DNA from: Haloactinopolyspora alba
GTDB lineage: Bacteria > Actinomycetota > Actinomycetes > Jiangellales > Jiangellaceae
Direction: 5' to 3'
DNA: 64,000 bases
NCBI RefSeq assembly: GCF_003014555.1
Contig: NZ_PYGE01000019.1
Span: forward strand, 34,690-98,689
How positions within the stretch are numbered: the first letter of the stretch is position 1; every line of letters starts with the position of its first letter. The notes under the pieces were generated by a model, which saw nothing but the letters and a program-made list of their open reading frames with translations, did no database searches and was not told the origin of the DNA. Position numbers and translations under genes: made by a program. Of this stretch, positions 1 to 7,613 are shown piece after piece.

Positions 1-13
1 CTAGGCTGAGGGA

Positions 14-478
14 ATGCAGGGGTTCTGGGACTGGCTCGGCGACTACGCGTGGGTGTCGTGGCTCGCCGCGGCCATCGTCCTGGGCCTGGTCGAGACACTG
101 ACGCTCGACCTGGTGTTCCTGATGCTCGCCGGCGGCGCGGTCGGCGGCGCGGTGGTGGCGCTGTCCGGGTTCGGCGTGGTGTTCCAGGCGCTGGCGGCCA
201 TCGTCGTGAGCGTGGCACTGCTGGGCTTCGTCCGGCCGGTCGCGAAGCGGCACATGCGCTCGTCCACCGCGACGCGCACCGGAGCGGCGGCGCTGGTGGG
301 ACGCAAGGGTGTCGTGGTCCAGCGGGTGGACGCCGAGAACGGACTGATCAAGCTCGCGGGTGAGGTCTGGACCGCGCGGTGCTACGACGGCCGGTCGGTC
401 ATCGAAGCCGGTCGCGACGTCGACGTCATCGAGATCGACGGTGCGACGGCCCTGGTGTTCCCGGCCGAACCGTCGTAG
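14..478 (+). CDS. NfeD family membrane protein
   Basis: A 154-residue protein with two to three hydrophobic segments in residues 15-75 followed by a small beta-rich domain (about 85-150), the layout of short NfeD proteins. The C-terminal part has the OB-fold pattern of the family: a Gly-rich turn (LVGRKGVV), then GEVWTARC. Members sit in the membrane and partner SPFH/flotillin proteins, which agrees with the SPFH gene that starts 66 bp downstream. Together they probably organise membrane microdomains. There is no protease domain, so this is the short, non-ClpP form. The start is the first ATG after an AGGGA-like site and lies only 13 bases from the window edge, so upstream operon members may be missing. 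Confidence 0.85.
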   Translation: MQGFWDWLGDYAWVSWLAAAIVLGLVETLTLDLVFLMLAGGAVGGAVVALSGFGVVFQALAAIVVSVALLGFVRPVAKRHMRSSTATRTGAAALVGRKGVVVQRVDAENGLIKLAGEVWTARCYDGRSVIEAGRDVDVIEIDGATALVFPAEPS

Positions 479-544
479 TAGGTTGTGCCGCACCACACGA
501 TCTCGTGCGCGTGCGCGGCACTCGAAGCAGCCGAAAGGTCCTCC

Positions 545-1795
545 ATGGAAGCCGGTCAAGCGTTTGTCCTCTTCGTCGTCGTCCTGCTCGCCGTCTTCGT
601 CCTGGTCACGCTCGCCAAGTCGGTGCGGATCGTCCCGCAGGCGCGCGCGGGCATCGTCGAGCGCCTGGGCCGGTACCAGCGCACGCTCGACCCGGGCCTG
701 ACGGTCATCGTCCCGTTCATCGACCGCGTCCTGCCCATGATCGACCTGCGCGAGCAGGTCGTGTCGTTCCCGCCGCAGCCGGTCATCACCCAGGACAACC
801 TGGTGGTGTCCATCGACACGGTCATCTACTACCAGGTCAACGACCCCAAGGCGGCGACCTACGAGATCGCCAACTACATTCAGGGCATCGAGCAGCTGGC
901 CGTCACCACACTGCGGAACGTCATCGGCGGCATGGACCTCGAGCGGACCCTGACCAGCCGTGAAGAGATCAACAACGCGCTGCGCGGCGTGCTGGACGAC
1001 GCCACCGGCAAGTGGGGCATCCGGGTGAACCGGGTCGAGCTGAAGGCCATCGACCCGCCGCCGTCCATCCAGGACTCCATGGAGAAGCAGATGCGCGCCG
1101 ATCGCGACAAGCGCGCGGCCATCCTGAACGCCGAAGGTGTCCGGCAGTCGCAGATCCTCACCGCCGAGGGGCAGAAGCAGTCGGCCATCCTCACCGCCGA
1201 AGGCGAGAAGCAGTCGCAGATCCTGCGGGCCGAGGCCGAGAAGCAGTCGTCGATCCTGCGCGCCGACGGTGAGGCGAAGGCCATCGGTGCGACCTTCAGC
1301 GCCATCCACCGCGGCAAGCCCGACCAGAAGCTGCTGTCGTACCAGTACATGCAGATGCTGCCGGAGATCGCGAAGGGCGACGCGAACAAGGTGTGGGTGC
1401 TGCCCAGCGAGATCGGAAAGGCGCTGGAAGGCATGGGCGCCGCGGTCGGCAACTTCGGGTCCGTGCTTCCGGGCGCCGGCGGAGACGGTGCGGACTCGGA
1501 CGACGTCCCGGACGATCTGCCCGAGGGTTCGGCCGCCGATGCGCGCGAGGTCAGTGAGGCCGCCGAAGAGGCCGAGACCGCGAGCGAGTCCGCCGTCACC
1601 GCCGCGCAAGAGGAGGTGCGGCGCGCCCTTCAGGACGCGTACGCGGCCTCGACCGAGCCGGCTCAGGGCGATCCGGAGCTCCCGACGCCCGAGTCGCTGC
1701 CGAAACCGGATTCGCAGGTGGCCCAGGAGAGGGACGCCGGGTCGGGCGACGAGCCGCCGCTTCCGCCGAAGCCGCCGGCGCCGCCGGCTGAGTGA
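545..1795 (+). CDS. SPFH/Band 7 (stomatin-flotillin-like) protein
   Basis: A 416-residue protein: one N-terminal membrane anchor (about residues 5-22), a Band 7/SPFH domain (about 25-190), and then a coiled-coil stretch (about 191-242) made of short repeats of the type EKQSQIL-AEG. The last 100 residues are acidic, Pro-rich and probably disordered. Known relatives form oligomeric scaffolds on the inner face of the membrane and act with NfeD, encoded just upstream. I chose ATG 545 because it follows AAAGG at a good distance and begins directly with the membrane anchor; an in-frame GTG at 485 would add an unlikely Cys/Ala-rich extension. Its stop overlaps the next start by four bases (GTGA). 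Confidence 0.88.
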   Translation: MEAGQAFVLFVVVLLAVFVLVTLAKSVRIVPQARAGIVERLGRYQRTLDPGLTVIVPFIDRVLPMIDLREQVVSFPPQPVITQDNLVVSIDTVIYYQVNDPKAATYEIANYIQGIEQLAVTTLRNVIGGMDLERTLTSREEINNALRGVLDDATGKWGIRVNRVELKAIDPPPSIQDSMEKQMRADRDKRAAILNAEGVRQSQILTAEGQKQSAILTAEGEKQSQILRAEAEKQSSILRADGEAKAIGATFSAIHRGKPDQKLLSYQYMQMLPEIAKGDANKVWVLPSEIGKALEGMGAAVGNFGSVLPGAGGDGADSDDVPDDLPEGSAADAREVSEAAEEAETASESAVTAAQEEVRRALQDAYAASTEPAQGDPELPTPESLPKPDSQVAQERDAGSGDEPPLPPKPPAPPAE

Positions 1796-2544
1796 GCCTG
1801 CTCGAGTTCGCCGCCGTCGTCGCGGCGGGGTTCGGGGCGGGCACCATCAACGTCGTCGTCGGCTCCGGCACCCTGGTGACGTTCCCGACCCTGCTGGCGC
1901 TGGGGTATCCGCCGGTCGTGGCGAACGTCTCGAACACGGTCGGGCTGGTGCCGGGGTCGGTCGCCGGCGCGTGGGGCTACCGGCGCGAGCTCGTCGGCCA
2001 GCGCGGCAGGGCGCTGCGCTTCGCCGCGGCCGGTGTGCTCGGCGGGGTCGCGGGGGCGCTGCTGCTGCTCGGGCTGCCGCCGGGCGCGTTCGAGACGATC
2101 GTTCCCGGGCTCATCGTGCTGGGCTGTGCGCTGGTGGCGATCCAGCCGTGGCTGGCCCGGCGGTTGCGCGAGCGCCCGCGTCCGCACGAGCACGGCGGCC
2201 CGGTCGTGTGGTCGCTGGTGCTGCTCACCGCGGTGTACGGCGGCTATTTCGGCGCCGCTCAGGGGGTGCTGATGCTGGCGGTTCTCGGCCTCGCCCTGGA
2301 CGACTCGCTGCAGCGGCTGAACGCGGTGAAGAACGTGCAGACCGGACTGGTGAACCTGGTGTCCGGCGTCGTGTTCGTGATCGTCGGCGACGTCGCCTGG
2401 GCCGCCGCCGGGGCGGTGGCGCTCGGTGCGGTGCTCGGCGGGCTGGTTGGCGCGCACGTGGGCCGGCGGCTGCCGCCGGCGGTGCTGCGCGGCGTGGTCG
2501 TGACGGTCGGGCTGGTCGCCGTCGTCGTCATGGTGCGTGGCTGA
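1792..2544 (+). CDS. TauE/SafE (TSUP) family permease
   Basis: A 250-residue polytopic membrane protein with about seven hydrophobic helices and the two-half internal symmetry of TSUP transporters: GFGAGTINVVVGSG near the N-terminus, and GGYFGAAQGVL with the following LNAVKN motif in the second half. The family exports sulfite, sulfonates or other organic anions; the substrate cannot be told from sequence. It overlaps the SPFH gene by four bases and the methyltransferase gene by one base, so it is translated from the same message. The GTG start is set by that overlap. A second, unrelated TSUP gene lies at 15746. Confidence 0.82.
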   Translation: MSLLEFAAVVAAGFGAGTINVVVGSGTLVTFPTLLALGYPPVVANVSNTVGLVPGSVAGAWGYRRELVGQRGRALRFAAAGVLGGVAGALLLLGLPPGAFETIVPGLIVLGCALVAIQPWLARRLRERPRPHEHGGPVVWSLVLLTAVYGGYFGAAQGVLMLAVLGLALDDSLQRLNAVKNVQTGLVNLVSGVVFVIVGDVAWAAAGAVALGAVLGGLVGAHVGRRLPPAVLRGVVVTVGLVAVVVMVRG

Positions 2545-3344
2545 TGGCGACGGTCGTGCGGATCGACGCCACCGGCGACGAGCGGCTGGCGGACTACGTC
2601 AGCCTGCGCGACGTCCAGCTGCGGACCTCGCTGGAGGCCGAGCACGGGCTGTTCCTCGCCGAGGGCGAGAAGGTGATCCGGCGGGCCGTGACGGCGGGGT
2701 ACCGGCCGCGCTCGTTCCTGATGGCGCCGCGCTGGCTGGACACGCTCGGCGACGTGCTCGACGCCGCCGGCGACGTGCCCTGCTACGTGGCGCCGGAGGA
2801 GGTCATCGAGGGTGTCACCGGCTTCCACGTGCACCGCGGGGCGCTGGCGTCGTTGTACCGCTCGCCGCTGCCGGACGCCGGCGAGGTCCTGCGGAACGCG
2901 CGTCGCGTCGTCGTCCTCGAGGACCTGGTCGATCACACCAACGTGGGTGCGGTGTTCCGCTGTGCCGCGGCGCTGGACTGGGACGCGGTGCTGCTGAGCC
3001 CCAGGTGCGCGGACCCGTTGTACCGACGCGCGGTGAAGGTGTCGATGGGCGCGGTGTTCACCACCCCGTACGCCCGGGTGCAGCACTGGTACGAGACGCC
3101 GTCGTTGCTGGCCACGGCGGGCTTCGACGTGCTCGCACTGACCCCTGCTCCGGACGCGGTCGAGCTGGCCGAGGCACGGTACGGTGACCGGCTGGCGCTG
3201 CTGGTCGGTGGCGAGGGACACGGGCTGTCGCCGCGCTGGATGCTGGACGCGCACCAGCGGGTACGGATCCCGATGTCGGGCGGCGTGGACTCGCTGAACG
3301 TGGCCGCCGCGACCGCCGTCGCCTGCTACGCGTTGCGCCCGTGA
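2544..3344 (+). CDS. SpoU/TrmH-family RNA 2'-O-methyltransferase
   Basis: A 266-residue protein with an N-terminal substrate-binding domain (about 1-105) and a C-terminal SPOUT methylase. The three SpoU motifs are visible: NVGAVFRCA, LLVGGEGHGLS and PMSGGVDSLNVAAA. The last two form the knot that binds S-adenosylmethionine. The family methylates ribose in rRNA or tRNA; the exact target is not predictable here. The ATG shares one base with the TGA of the permease gene (TGATG), which suggests translational coupling in a four-gene operon beginning with nfeD. Confidence 0.85.
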   Translation: MATVVRIDATGDERLADYVSLRDVQLRTSLEAEHGLFLAEGEKVIRRAVTAGYRPRSFLMAPRWLDTLGDVLDAAGDVPCYVAPEEVIEGVTGFHVHRGALASLYRSPLPDAGEVLRNARRVVVLEDLVDHTNVGAVFRCAAALDWDAVLLSPRCADPLYRRAVKVSMGAVFTTPYARVQHWYETPSLLATAGFDVLALTPAPDAVELAEARYGDRLALLVGGEGHGLSPRWMLDAHQRVRIPMSGGVDSLNVAAATAVACYALRP

Positions 3345-3417
3345 CCGGCCCCGAGTTGGCCGTCCGGGCCCTGAAGAGGGATGATCCCAGGTGGGAGTCG
3401 AGTGAGGGAGGGCGTCG

Positions 3418-4281
3418 ATGCAGACCGTGTGGAAGGGCTCCATCTCGTTCGGCCTGGTGTCGATCCCGATCCGCCTCGTCGCCGCGACCCAGGAGAAGGA
3501 CGTCACGTTCCGGCAGGTGCACGCCGCCGACGGCGGGCGCATCCGGTACCGGCGGGTGTGCGAGGCCGACGGGCAGGAGGTCGCCTACGCCGACGTCGCG
3601 AAGGGCTACGAGCTGCCCGGCGGCGAGATGGTCGTGCTGGACGACGACGACCTTGCTGACTTGCCCGTGGCCTCGACGAAGTCGGTCGAGGTGCTCGGCT
3701 TCGTGCCGTTCGCGCAGATCGACCCGACCGCGCTGAACCGGGCCTACTACGTCGAGCCGACCGGCGACCTCAAGCCGTACGCGCTGCTGCGCGACTCGCT
3801 GGAACGCTCCGGTCGGGTCGGCGTGGTGAAGGTGGCGCTGCGCAACCGTGAGCGGCTGGCCGTGCTGCGCACCCACGACGGGGTGCTCGTGGTCCAGACG
3901 ATGCTGTGGCCGGACGAGGTGCGCCGTCCCGAGTTCGGGTTCCTCGACGAGGACGTCGAGGTGCGCCAGCAGGAGATGGCGATGGCCGAGTCGTACATCG
4001 AGACACTCTCCGGCGACTTCGAACCGGACGACTACGTCGACGAGTACCGCGAGGCGCTGCTCGCCGTCGTCAACGCGAAGGCCGAGGGTGCGGAGACCAC
4101 CGCGCCGGCCGAGCCGGCGGAGGCCGAGGGCAAGGTCGTCGACCTGATGGACGCGCTGCGGCGCAGTGTCGAGGAGGCGAAGGCCGAGCGCGCGGGTACG
4201 TCCGGTGGTGACGAGCCGGCCGGCGGCACCGAGGACGAGCGACCGAAGAAGACCCCGGCGAAGAAGCGCCGCTCCGCCTGA
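3418..4281 (+). CDS. ku: Ku protein, non-homologous end joining
   Basis: A 287-residue bacterial Ku. The start MQTVWKGSISFGLVSIP is the family hallmark, followed by the beta-barrel core that forms a homodimeric ring on double-strand DNA ends. The last 60 residues are charged and end in a Lys/Arg-rich tail (KKTPAKKRRSA), as in actinobacterial Ku proteins, where it helps DNA threading. In this pathway Ku recruits the ligase LigD, but no ligD is present in this window, so partners must be encoded elsewhere. The start has a strong GAGGGAGGG site upstream. The gene converges with the Nudix gene with a one-base gap and no obvious terminator. Confidence 0.95.
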   Translation: MQTVWKGSISFGLVSIPIRLVAATQEKDVTFRQVHAADGGRIRYRRVCEADGQEVAYADVAKGYELPGGEMVVLDDDDLADLPVASTKSVEVLGFVPFAQIDPTALNRAYYVEPTGDLKPYALLRDSLERSGRVGVVKVALRNRERLAVLRTHDGVLVVQTMLWPDEVRRPEFGFLDEDVEVRQQEMAMAESYIETLSGDFEPDDYVDEYREALLAVVNAKAEGAETTAPAEPAEAEGKVVDLMDALRRSVEEAKAERAGTSGGDEPAGGTEDERPKKTPAKKRRSA

Positions 4282-4282
4282 C

Positions 4283-5152
4283 TCACCGGTCCAGGGCGTC
4301 GCGCAGCACCGACGGACCGACGCAGCTGCCGCCGGCCGACCGGACACGGGCGCGCAGCGCACGGTCGGCGGTGACGGCCACGACGTGGTCGTGCGGGCGC
4401 CGCGCGACGGCCTCGGCGACGACCGCGACGATGGTGTCGTCGCCGCTGCCCGGCGCCTCGACGACGTCGACCCGCTCGCTCGCCGGCACACCGCGCCCGG
4501 CGCCCTCGGTGACCAGCGTGATCCGCGGCCACCACCACGCCGCCGGTAGCTCCAGCGCGGACGCCGGGAGTGCGCCGACGGCGCCGAGGGCGTCGTTGAG
4601 CCGTGCGGCCGCGGCCCGGCGGTCGTGCCACCACCCGTCCGGGCGGGACCCGACGACGTTGGCGGCGTCGACCACCAGGACCAGCTCGCGGTGCAGCTGG
4701 TCGCGGATCTGCGGCCACAGGGCACCGAACGCCGGCAGCAGCGGACGGTCGTCGACCTCGTCCACCGGTACCCAGGTGATGTCCAGGCTCTCCGGGTCGC
4801 TGGGGCCGGCGTCGACCGCCCGGGTGGCGGTGCCGACGACCGTGCTGTACGACCACGGCCCGTGGTCCTCGACCCAGCAGTGGCCGGGGCGCACCGCGTC
4901 CGGTGGGACGGCCGCCTCCTCGGCGGCCTCGCGCAGCGCGGCCTGCACGGCGGTCTCGCCGGACGCCCGGGCGCCACCGGGCACCCCCCAGGTGCCGCCG
5001 TGGTGGCTCCAGTGCGCGCGGTGCTGCAGCAGCACGCCCCGGTCGGGGTCCGCGAGCAGCAAGCCGGCGGCGCCGTAGTGTCCCCAGTGGCGCAGGCCGC
5101 AGCTGCACTCGACCCAGCCGTCGCCGTCGGTGTGGTGATGTGTGACGCTCAC
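4283..5152 (-). CDS. Nudix hydrolase fused to NYN/PIN-like domain
   Basis: A 289-residue two-domain protein. Residues about 22-150 carry a full Nudix box: GGARASGE followed after seven residues by REAAEEA, which binds Mg2+ for hydrolysis of nucleoside diphosphate derivatives. A Cys/His-rich start (HHHTDGDGWVECSCG) precedes it. From about residue 160 a second domain begins with LVVDAANVVGSRPDGWW and continues with GSGDDTIV and VVAVTADRALR, a pattern of acidic residues like NYN/PIN-type nucleases. Many actinobacterial Nudix proteins share this architecture. The substrate and the activity of the second domain are not known. The neighbour Ku converges with it; nothing ties the two functionally. 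Confidence 0.8.
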   Translation of the reverse strand: MSVTHHHTDGDGWVECSCGLRHWGHYGAAGLLLADPDRGVLLQHRAHWSHHGGTWGVPGGARASGETAVQAALREAAEEAAVPPDAVRPGHCWVEDHGPWSYSTVVGTATRAVDAGPSDPESLDITWVPVDEVDDRPLLPAFGALWPQIRDQLHRELVLVVDAANVVGSRPDGWWHDRRAAAARLNDALGAVGALPASALELPAAWWWPRITLVTEGAGRGVPASERVDVVEAPGSGDDTIVAVVAEAVARRPHDHVVAVTADRALRARVRSAGGSCVGPSVLRDALDR

Positions 5153-5203
5153 CGGCTCAGCTTCGCACGCGCCGTCGGGACCAGCCTGCGCGGCACCGCC
5201 GCG

Positions 5204-5674
5204 TCATCCTGCCCGGCGCACGATGGCGGGGATGACGTACCAGAAGGCGACGAACCAGCACAGCACGGCGGCGGACACCCCGATGGCCAAGCCGCGGTTC
5301 ATCACCACGTCCAGCGCGAGCAGCAGCCCGCCGCAGATCGCGAGCATCAGCAGCAACAGCCCGCCCGCCGCCATCCGTGCCGCCGCGGGGATCATCCGGT
5401 CGCGCATCCGACGCTGGAAGACCATGCGGTGGAACGCGACCGGCGCGATCAGCAGTCCGGTCGCCATCGCGGCGAGGACGAGTGTCGCGGCGAACACGCT
5501 GTGAGTGAACGTGTCCGCCTCCTGGAACGGGCGGGTGAAGGCGATGGCGAGCAGGAAGGCGAACAGGATCTGGGTGCCGGTCTGGGCGAGCCGCAGCTCC
5601 TGCAGGAGCTCGTTCCAATGCCGGTCGAACCGGTGCGCCTGGTCCTCGTCGCGTTCGTAGTGAGCCGTGCTCAT
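5204..5674 (-). CDS. DUF6328 family membrane protein
   Basis: A 156-residue protein with four hydrophobic segments after a polar N-terminus. The opening RHWNELLQELRLAQTGTQILFAFLLAIAFT resembles the actinobacterial DUF6328 family, whose function is unknown. I prefer the ATG at 5674 because AGGAG lies nine bases upstream; an ATG at 5701 would add nine Arg-rich residues without such a site. It is transcribed away from the next membrane gene (5753), with only 78 bp between the two starts, so they probably use divergent promoters. Confidence 0.72.
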   Translation of the reverse strand: MSTAHYERDEDQAHRFDRHWNELLQELRLAQTGTQILFAFLLAIAFTRPFQEADTFTHSVFAATLVLAAMATGLLIAPVAFHRMVFQRRMRDRMIPAAARMAAGGLLLLMLAICGGLLLALDVVMNRGLAIGVSAAVLCWFVAFWYVIPAIVRRAG

Positions 5675-5752
5675 CGTCCTGATTCTCCTGGTCGGCGACA
5701 TCCACGGTCAACGCTCGTGTCGGGTGCCCGGCGGTCGATAGAGTCTGCGACC

Positions 5753-6748
5753 GTGGCGATCCGCGGTGACCTGGCCGAATACGAGCGTCAGTTCCGGCGC
5801 AGCGGGCTGCCGCTGTTCATCGAGGACTACTCCGCGAGCGAGGACATCTTCACCCGGGCGGCGCCGCTGCTGGCGCTGGTGTTCGTCGGTGAGATGTTCG
5901 GCGCGACCGAGCTGGAGTGGCCTCTCCTGCTGAACGCCGCCGCCGCGCTCGGCGGGCTGATGATCCTCGTCGTCGCGTTCGGGTTGTTCAACCGCGCCCG
6001 GCACCGCCCGTTCCTGTCGCTGCCGCGGCAGGTCGGCCGCCCCGAGCTGGCGGCGTTCGTGGTCATCCCGGCGCTGCTGCCGGTGATCTTCGGCTTCCAG
6101 TGGCACCAGTCACTGGCGCTGCTGGCCGGCAACGGCGCGCTGCTCGTGCTGATCTTCTCGCTGGTGCTGTTCGTGAACGCCGAGATGTGGCAGATGTTCG
6201 CGAGCATGCCGCAGGCGTTCGTGTGGGTGGTGATCGCCCTGGTGCTGGGCCTCGGCCTGATGTTCCTGGTGATGCGTGCACCGGGCCTGGTGCGGGAGCT
6301 GGAGCACGATCTGAACACCAGCGAGCAGCCGCTGAGCAGGCGGCAACGGGTGAACGTCGGCCTGACACTCGTCGTCAGCCAGGCGCTGCAGGTGCTGGTG
6401 GTCAGCTCCGGCGTGGGTGCGTTCTTCGTGGTGTTCGGCGTGCTCGCCGTGACGCCCGAGGTGGGGGAGTCGTGGGCGGGCACCGACGGCGCCTGGCACC
6501 ACCCGTTCGAGCTGCTCGGACACGACGTCCAGATCACCGAGACGCTGTTGCGGGTCGCCGGCGGCATGGCCGCGTTCACCGGCCTCTACTACGCCATCTC
6601 GATCTGGACCGACGCTACGTATCGCGACGAGTTCCTGGAGGCGGTGACCGTGGAGATGCGCGGCGTGTTCGAGGCCCGCGCACGCTACTTGGCGTTGCGG
6701 ACGATCCCGGCCGGCGACACCGGGCCCGAAGTGGACAGGCGACCCTGA
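5753..6748 (+). CDS. Polytopic membrane protein of unknown function
   Basis: A 331-residue protein with about six predicted membrane helices and no signal peptide. The first 60 residues are soluble (AEYERQFRRSGLPLFIEDYSASEDIFTRA), then helices alternate with short loops, including a polar loop SEQPLSRRQRVNVG near the middle. I do not recognise catalytic motifs. Similar proteins in actinomycetes are annotated only as integral membrane proteins. The GTG start is the first plausible one after a TAGAGT hexamer (5739-5744) about nine bases upstream, so the message may be leaderless; no Shine-Dalgarno site is visible. A short hairpin lies 25 bases after the stop, before the tRNA gene. Confidence 0.65.
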   Translation: MAIRGDLAEYERQFRRSGLPLFIEDYSASEDIFTRAAPLLALVFVGEMFGATELEWPLLLNAAAALGGLMILVVAFGLFNRARHRPFLSLPRQVGRPELAAFVVIPALLPVIFGFQWHQSLALLAGNGALLVLIFSLVLFVNAEMWQMFASMPQAFVWVVIALVLGLGLMFLVMRAPGLVRELEHDLNTSEQPLSRRQRVNVGLTLVVSQALQVLVVSSGVGAFFVVFGVLAVTPEVGESWAGTDGAWHHPFELLGHDVQITETLLRVAGGMAAFTGLYYAISIWTDATYRDEFLEAVTVEMRGVFEARARYLALRTIPAGDTGPEVDRRP

Positions 6749-6773
6749 CAGTTTGGTACAGTTACTCGGCCGC

Positions 6774-6794
6774 AGGTGCTCGAGCCGAGCACCT
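6774..6794 (+). terminator. Hairpin between membrane gene and tRNA-Leu
   Basis: Nine-base arms AGGTGCTCG and CGAGCACCT enclose a three-base loop. It sits 25 bases after the membrane gene stop and only six bases before the tRNA, with no T-run. It could end the upstream transcript or be part of the tRNA precursor leader. Confidence 0.45.
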
Positions 6795-6800
6795 CAGCAT

Positions 6801-6885
6801 GTCCGGGTGGCGGAATAGGCAGACGCGCTAGCTTGAGGTGCTAGTCCCCGTCAAGGGGGTGGGGGTTCAAGTCCCCCCTCGGACA
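6801..6885 (+). tRNA. tRNA-Leu (anticodon GAG)
   Basis: The acceptor stem GTCCGGG pairs with CTCGGAC (one G-T pair), followed by discriminator base A at 6885. The anticodon stem CTAGC/GCTAG holds the loop TTGAGGT, giving anticodon GAG at 6835-6837, which reads CTC and CTT. A long variable arm (about TCCCCGTCAAGGGGG) and the T-arm GGGGGTTCAAGTCCCCC mark a class II leucine tRNA. The 3' CCA is not encoded. There is no duplicated 3' end in the window, so no sign of an integrated element. Confidence 0.96.
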
Positions 6886-6896
6886 CTCTTTTGGCC

Positions 6897-6925
6897 CCAC
6901 GACCAGGGGTTCAGCATGGTCGTGG
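6897..6925 (+). terminator. Probable tRNA-Leu terminator hairpin
   Basis: Inverted repeat CCACGACCA (6897-6905) and TGGTCGTGG (6917-6925) with an 11-base loop, starting 11 bases after the tRNA. It is preceded by CTTTT and lacks a downstream T-run, like many actinobacterial terminators. Confidence 0.6.
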
Positions 6926-7010
6926 CTCTCACTGGCCAGCCCGTCAGACCTCCGCTGTGCCTTCCGGCCCGGGCGATTCGACGCCCCGGCCGACGGGTTC
7001 TTCGCGGGGA

Positions 7011-7039
7011 TGCAACCTGTGGGAGCGTTTCCGCGTGTT
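7011..7039 (+). promoter_or_regulatory. Candidate ECF-type promoter of the sigma factor gene
   Basis: TGCAACC (7011-7017) and CGTGTT (7034-7039) are separated by 16 bases. AAC in the -35 and CGT in the -10 are the usual core bases of ECF promoters, and ECF genes are often self-controlled. Transcription from here would begin about at the ATG at 7047, giving a leaderless message. Confidence 0.5.
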
Positions 7040-7046
7040 TCGTGAC

Positions 7047-7613
7047 ATGGATGGCCAAGCGGCGACTTCGCCGAGCAGGGCCGCGCTGACCGCGGACGAC
7101 TTCGAAGACTGGGTGCGCGTCAGCAGCGTTCGCCTCAGGCGGCTCGCGTACCTGCTCACGGGCAACCTCGACCAGGCGGAGGATCTGCTGCAGTCGGCCT
7201 ATGCCAAAGTGCTGCCGCGGTGGCGCAAGATCTCGACGTACGACTCGCCCGAGGCCTACATGTACCGGGTGATGGTGAACCTGCGGACGTCGTGGTGGCG
7301 CCGTTCCCGCAACCGGGAGTGGTCGACCGACGAGATCCCCGAGGCGCCATGGCGCGCCGGCACGCCCGGCGAGGGAGACGCGGTCGTGGAGTCCCAGGCG
7401 CTGCTGGCGGCGCTGCGGGCGCTGCCTGAGCGGCAGCGGGCCGCCGTCGTCCTCCGGCACTGGTGCGATCTCTCCGAGGCGCAGACGGCCGAAGCGATGA
7501 ACTGTTCGGTCGGCACCGTCAAGAGCAATGCATCCCGGGGCCTGGCGCACCTTCGCGCCGCGCTCGCCCAGACCGCAGACGTCCCCGGCACACCGGAAGG
7601 GGACCCACGATGA
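7047..7613 (+). CDS. SigE-family ECF RNA polymerase sigma factor
   Basis: A 188-residue sigma factor. Region 2 spans about residues 13-85, with RLAYLLTGNLDQAEDLLQ and then the DNA-melting stretch ending AYMYRVMVNLRTSWWRR. Region 4 spans about 115-170, with LPERQRAAVVLRHWCDLSE and the helix-turn-helix MNCSVGTVKSNASRGLAHLR. This fits the SigE-like ECF group common in actinomycetes. I chose ATG 7047 because it coincides with the start expected from the upstream ECF-like promoter; a GTG at 7035 would lie inside the -10 element, though a GGGAG near 7020 could serve it. Its stop overlaps the next gene by four bases (ATGA), which suggests a sigma factor and partner pair. Confidence 0.88.
   Translation: MDGQAATSPSRAALTADDFEDWVRVSSVRLRRLAYLLTGNLDQAEDLLQSAYAKVLPRWRKISTYDSPEAYMYRVMVNLRTSWWRRSRNREWSTDEIPEAPWRAGTPGEGDAVVESQALLAALRALPERQRAAVVLRHWCDLSEAQTAEAMNCSVGTVKSNASRGLAHLRAALAQTADVPGTPEGDPR

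Noticed and set aside
545..604. N-terminal extension of the SPFH protein from GTG 485
   Set aside because: It adds a Cys/Ala/Ser-rich stretch with no ribosome site and would bury the membrane anchor; ATG 545 is better placed.
6801..6885. Integration site at tRNA-Leu
   Set aside because: No duplicate of the tRNA 3' end, integrase or phage gene in the window.
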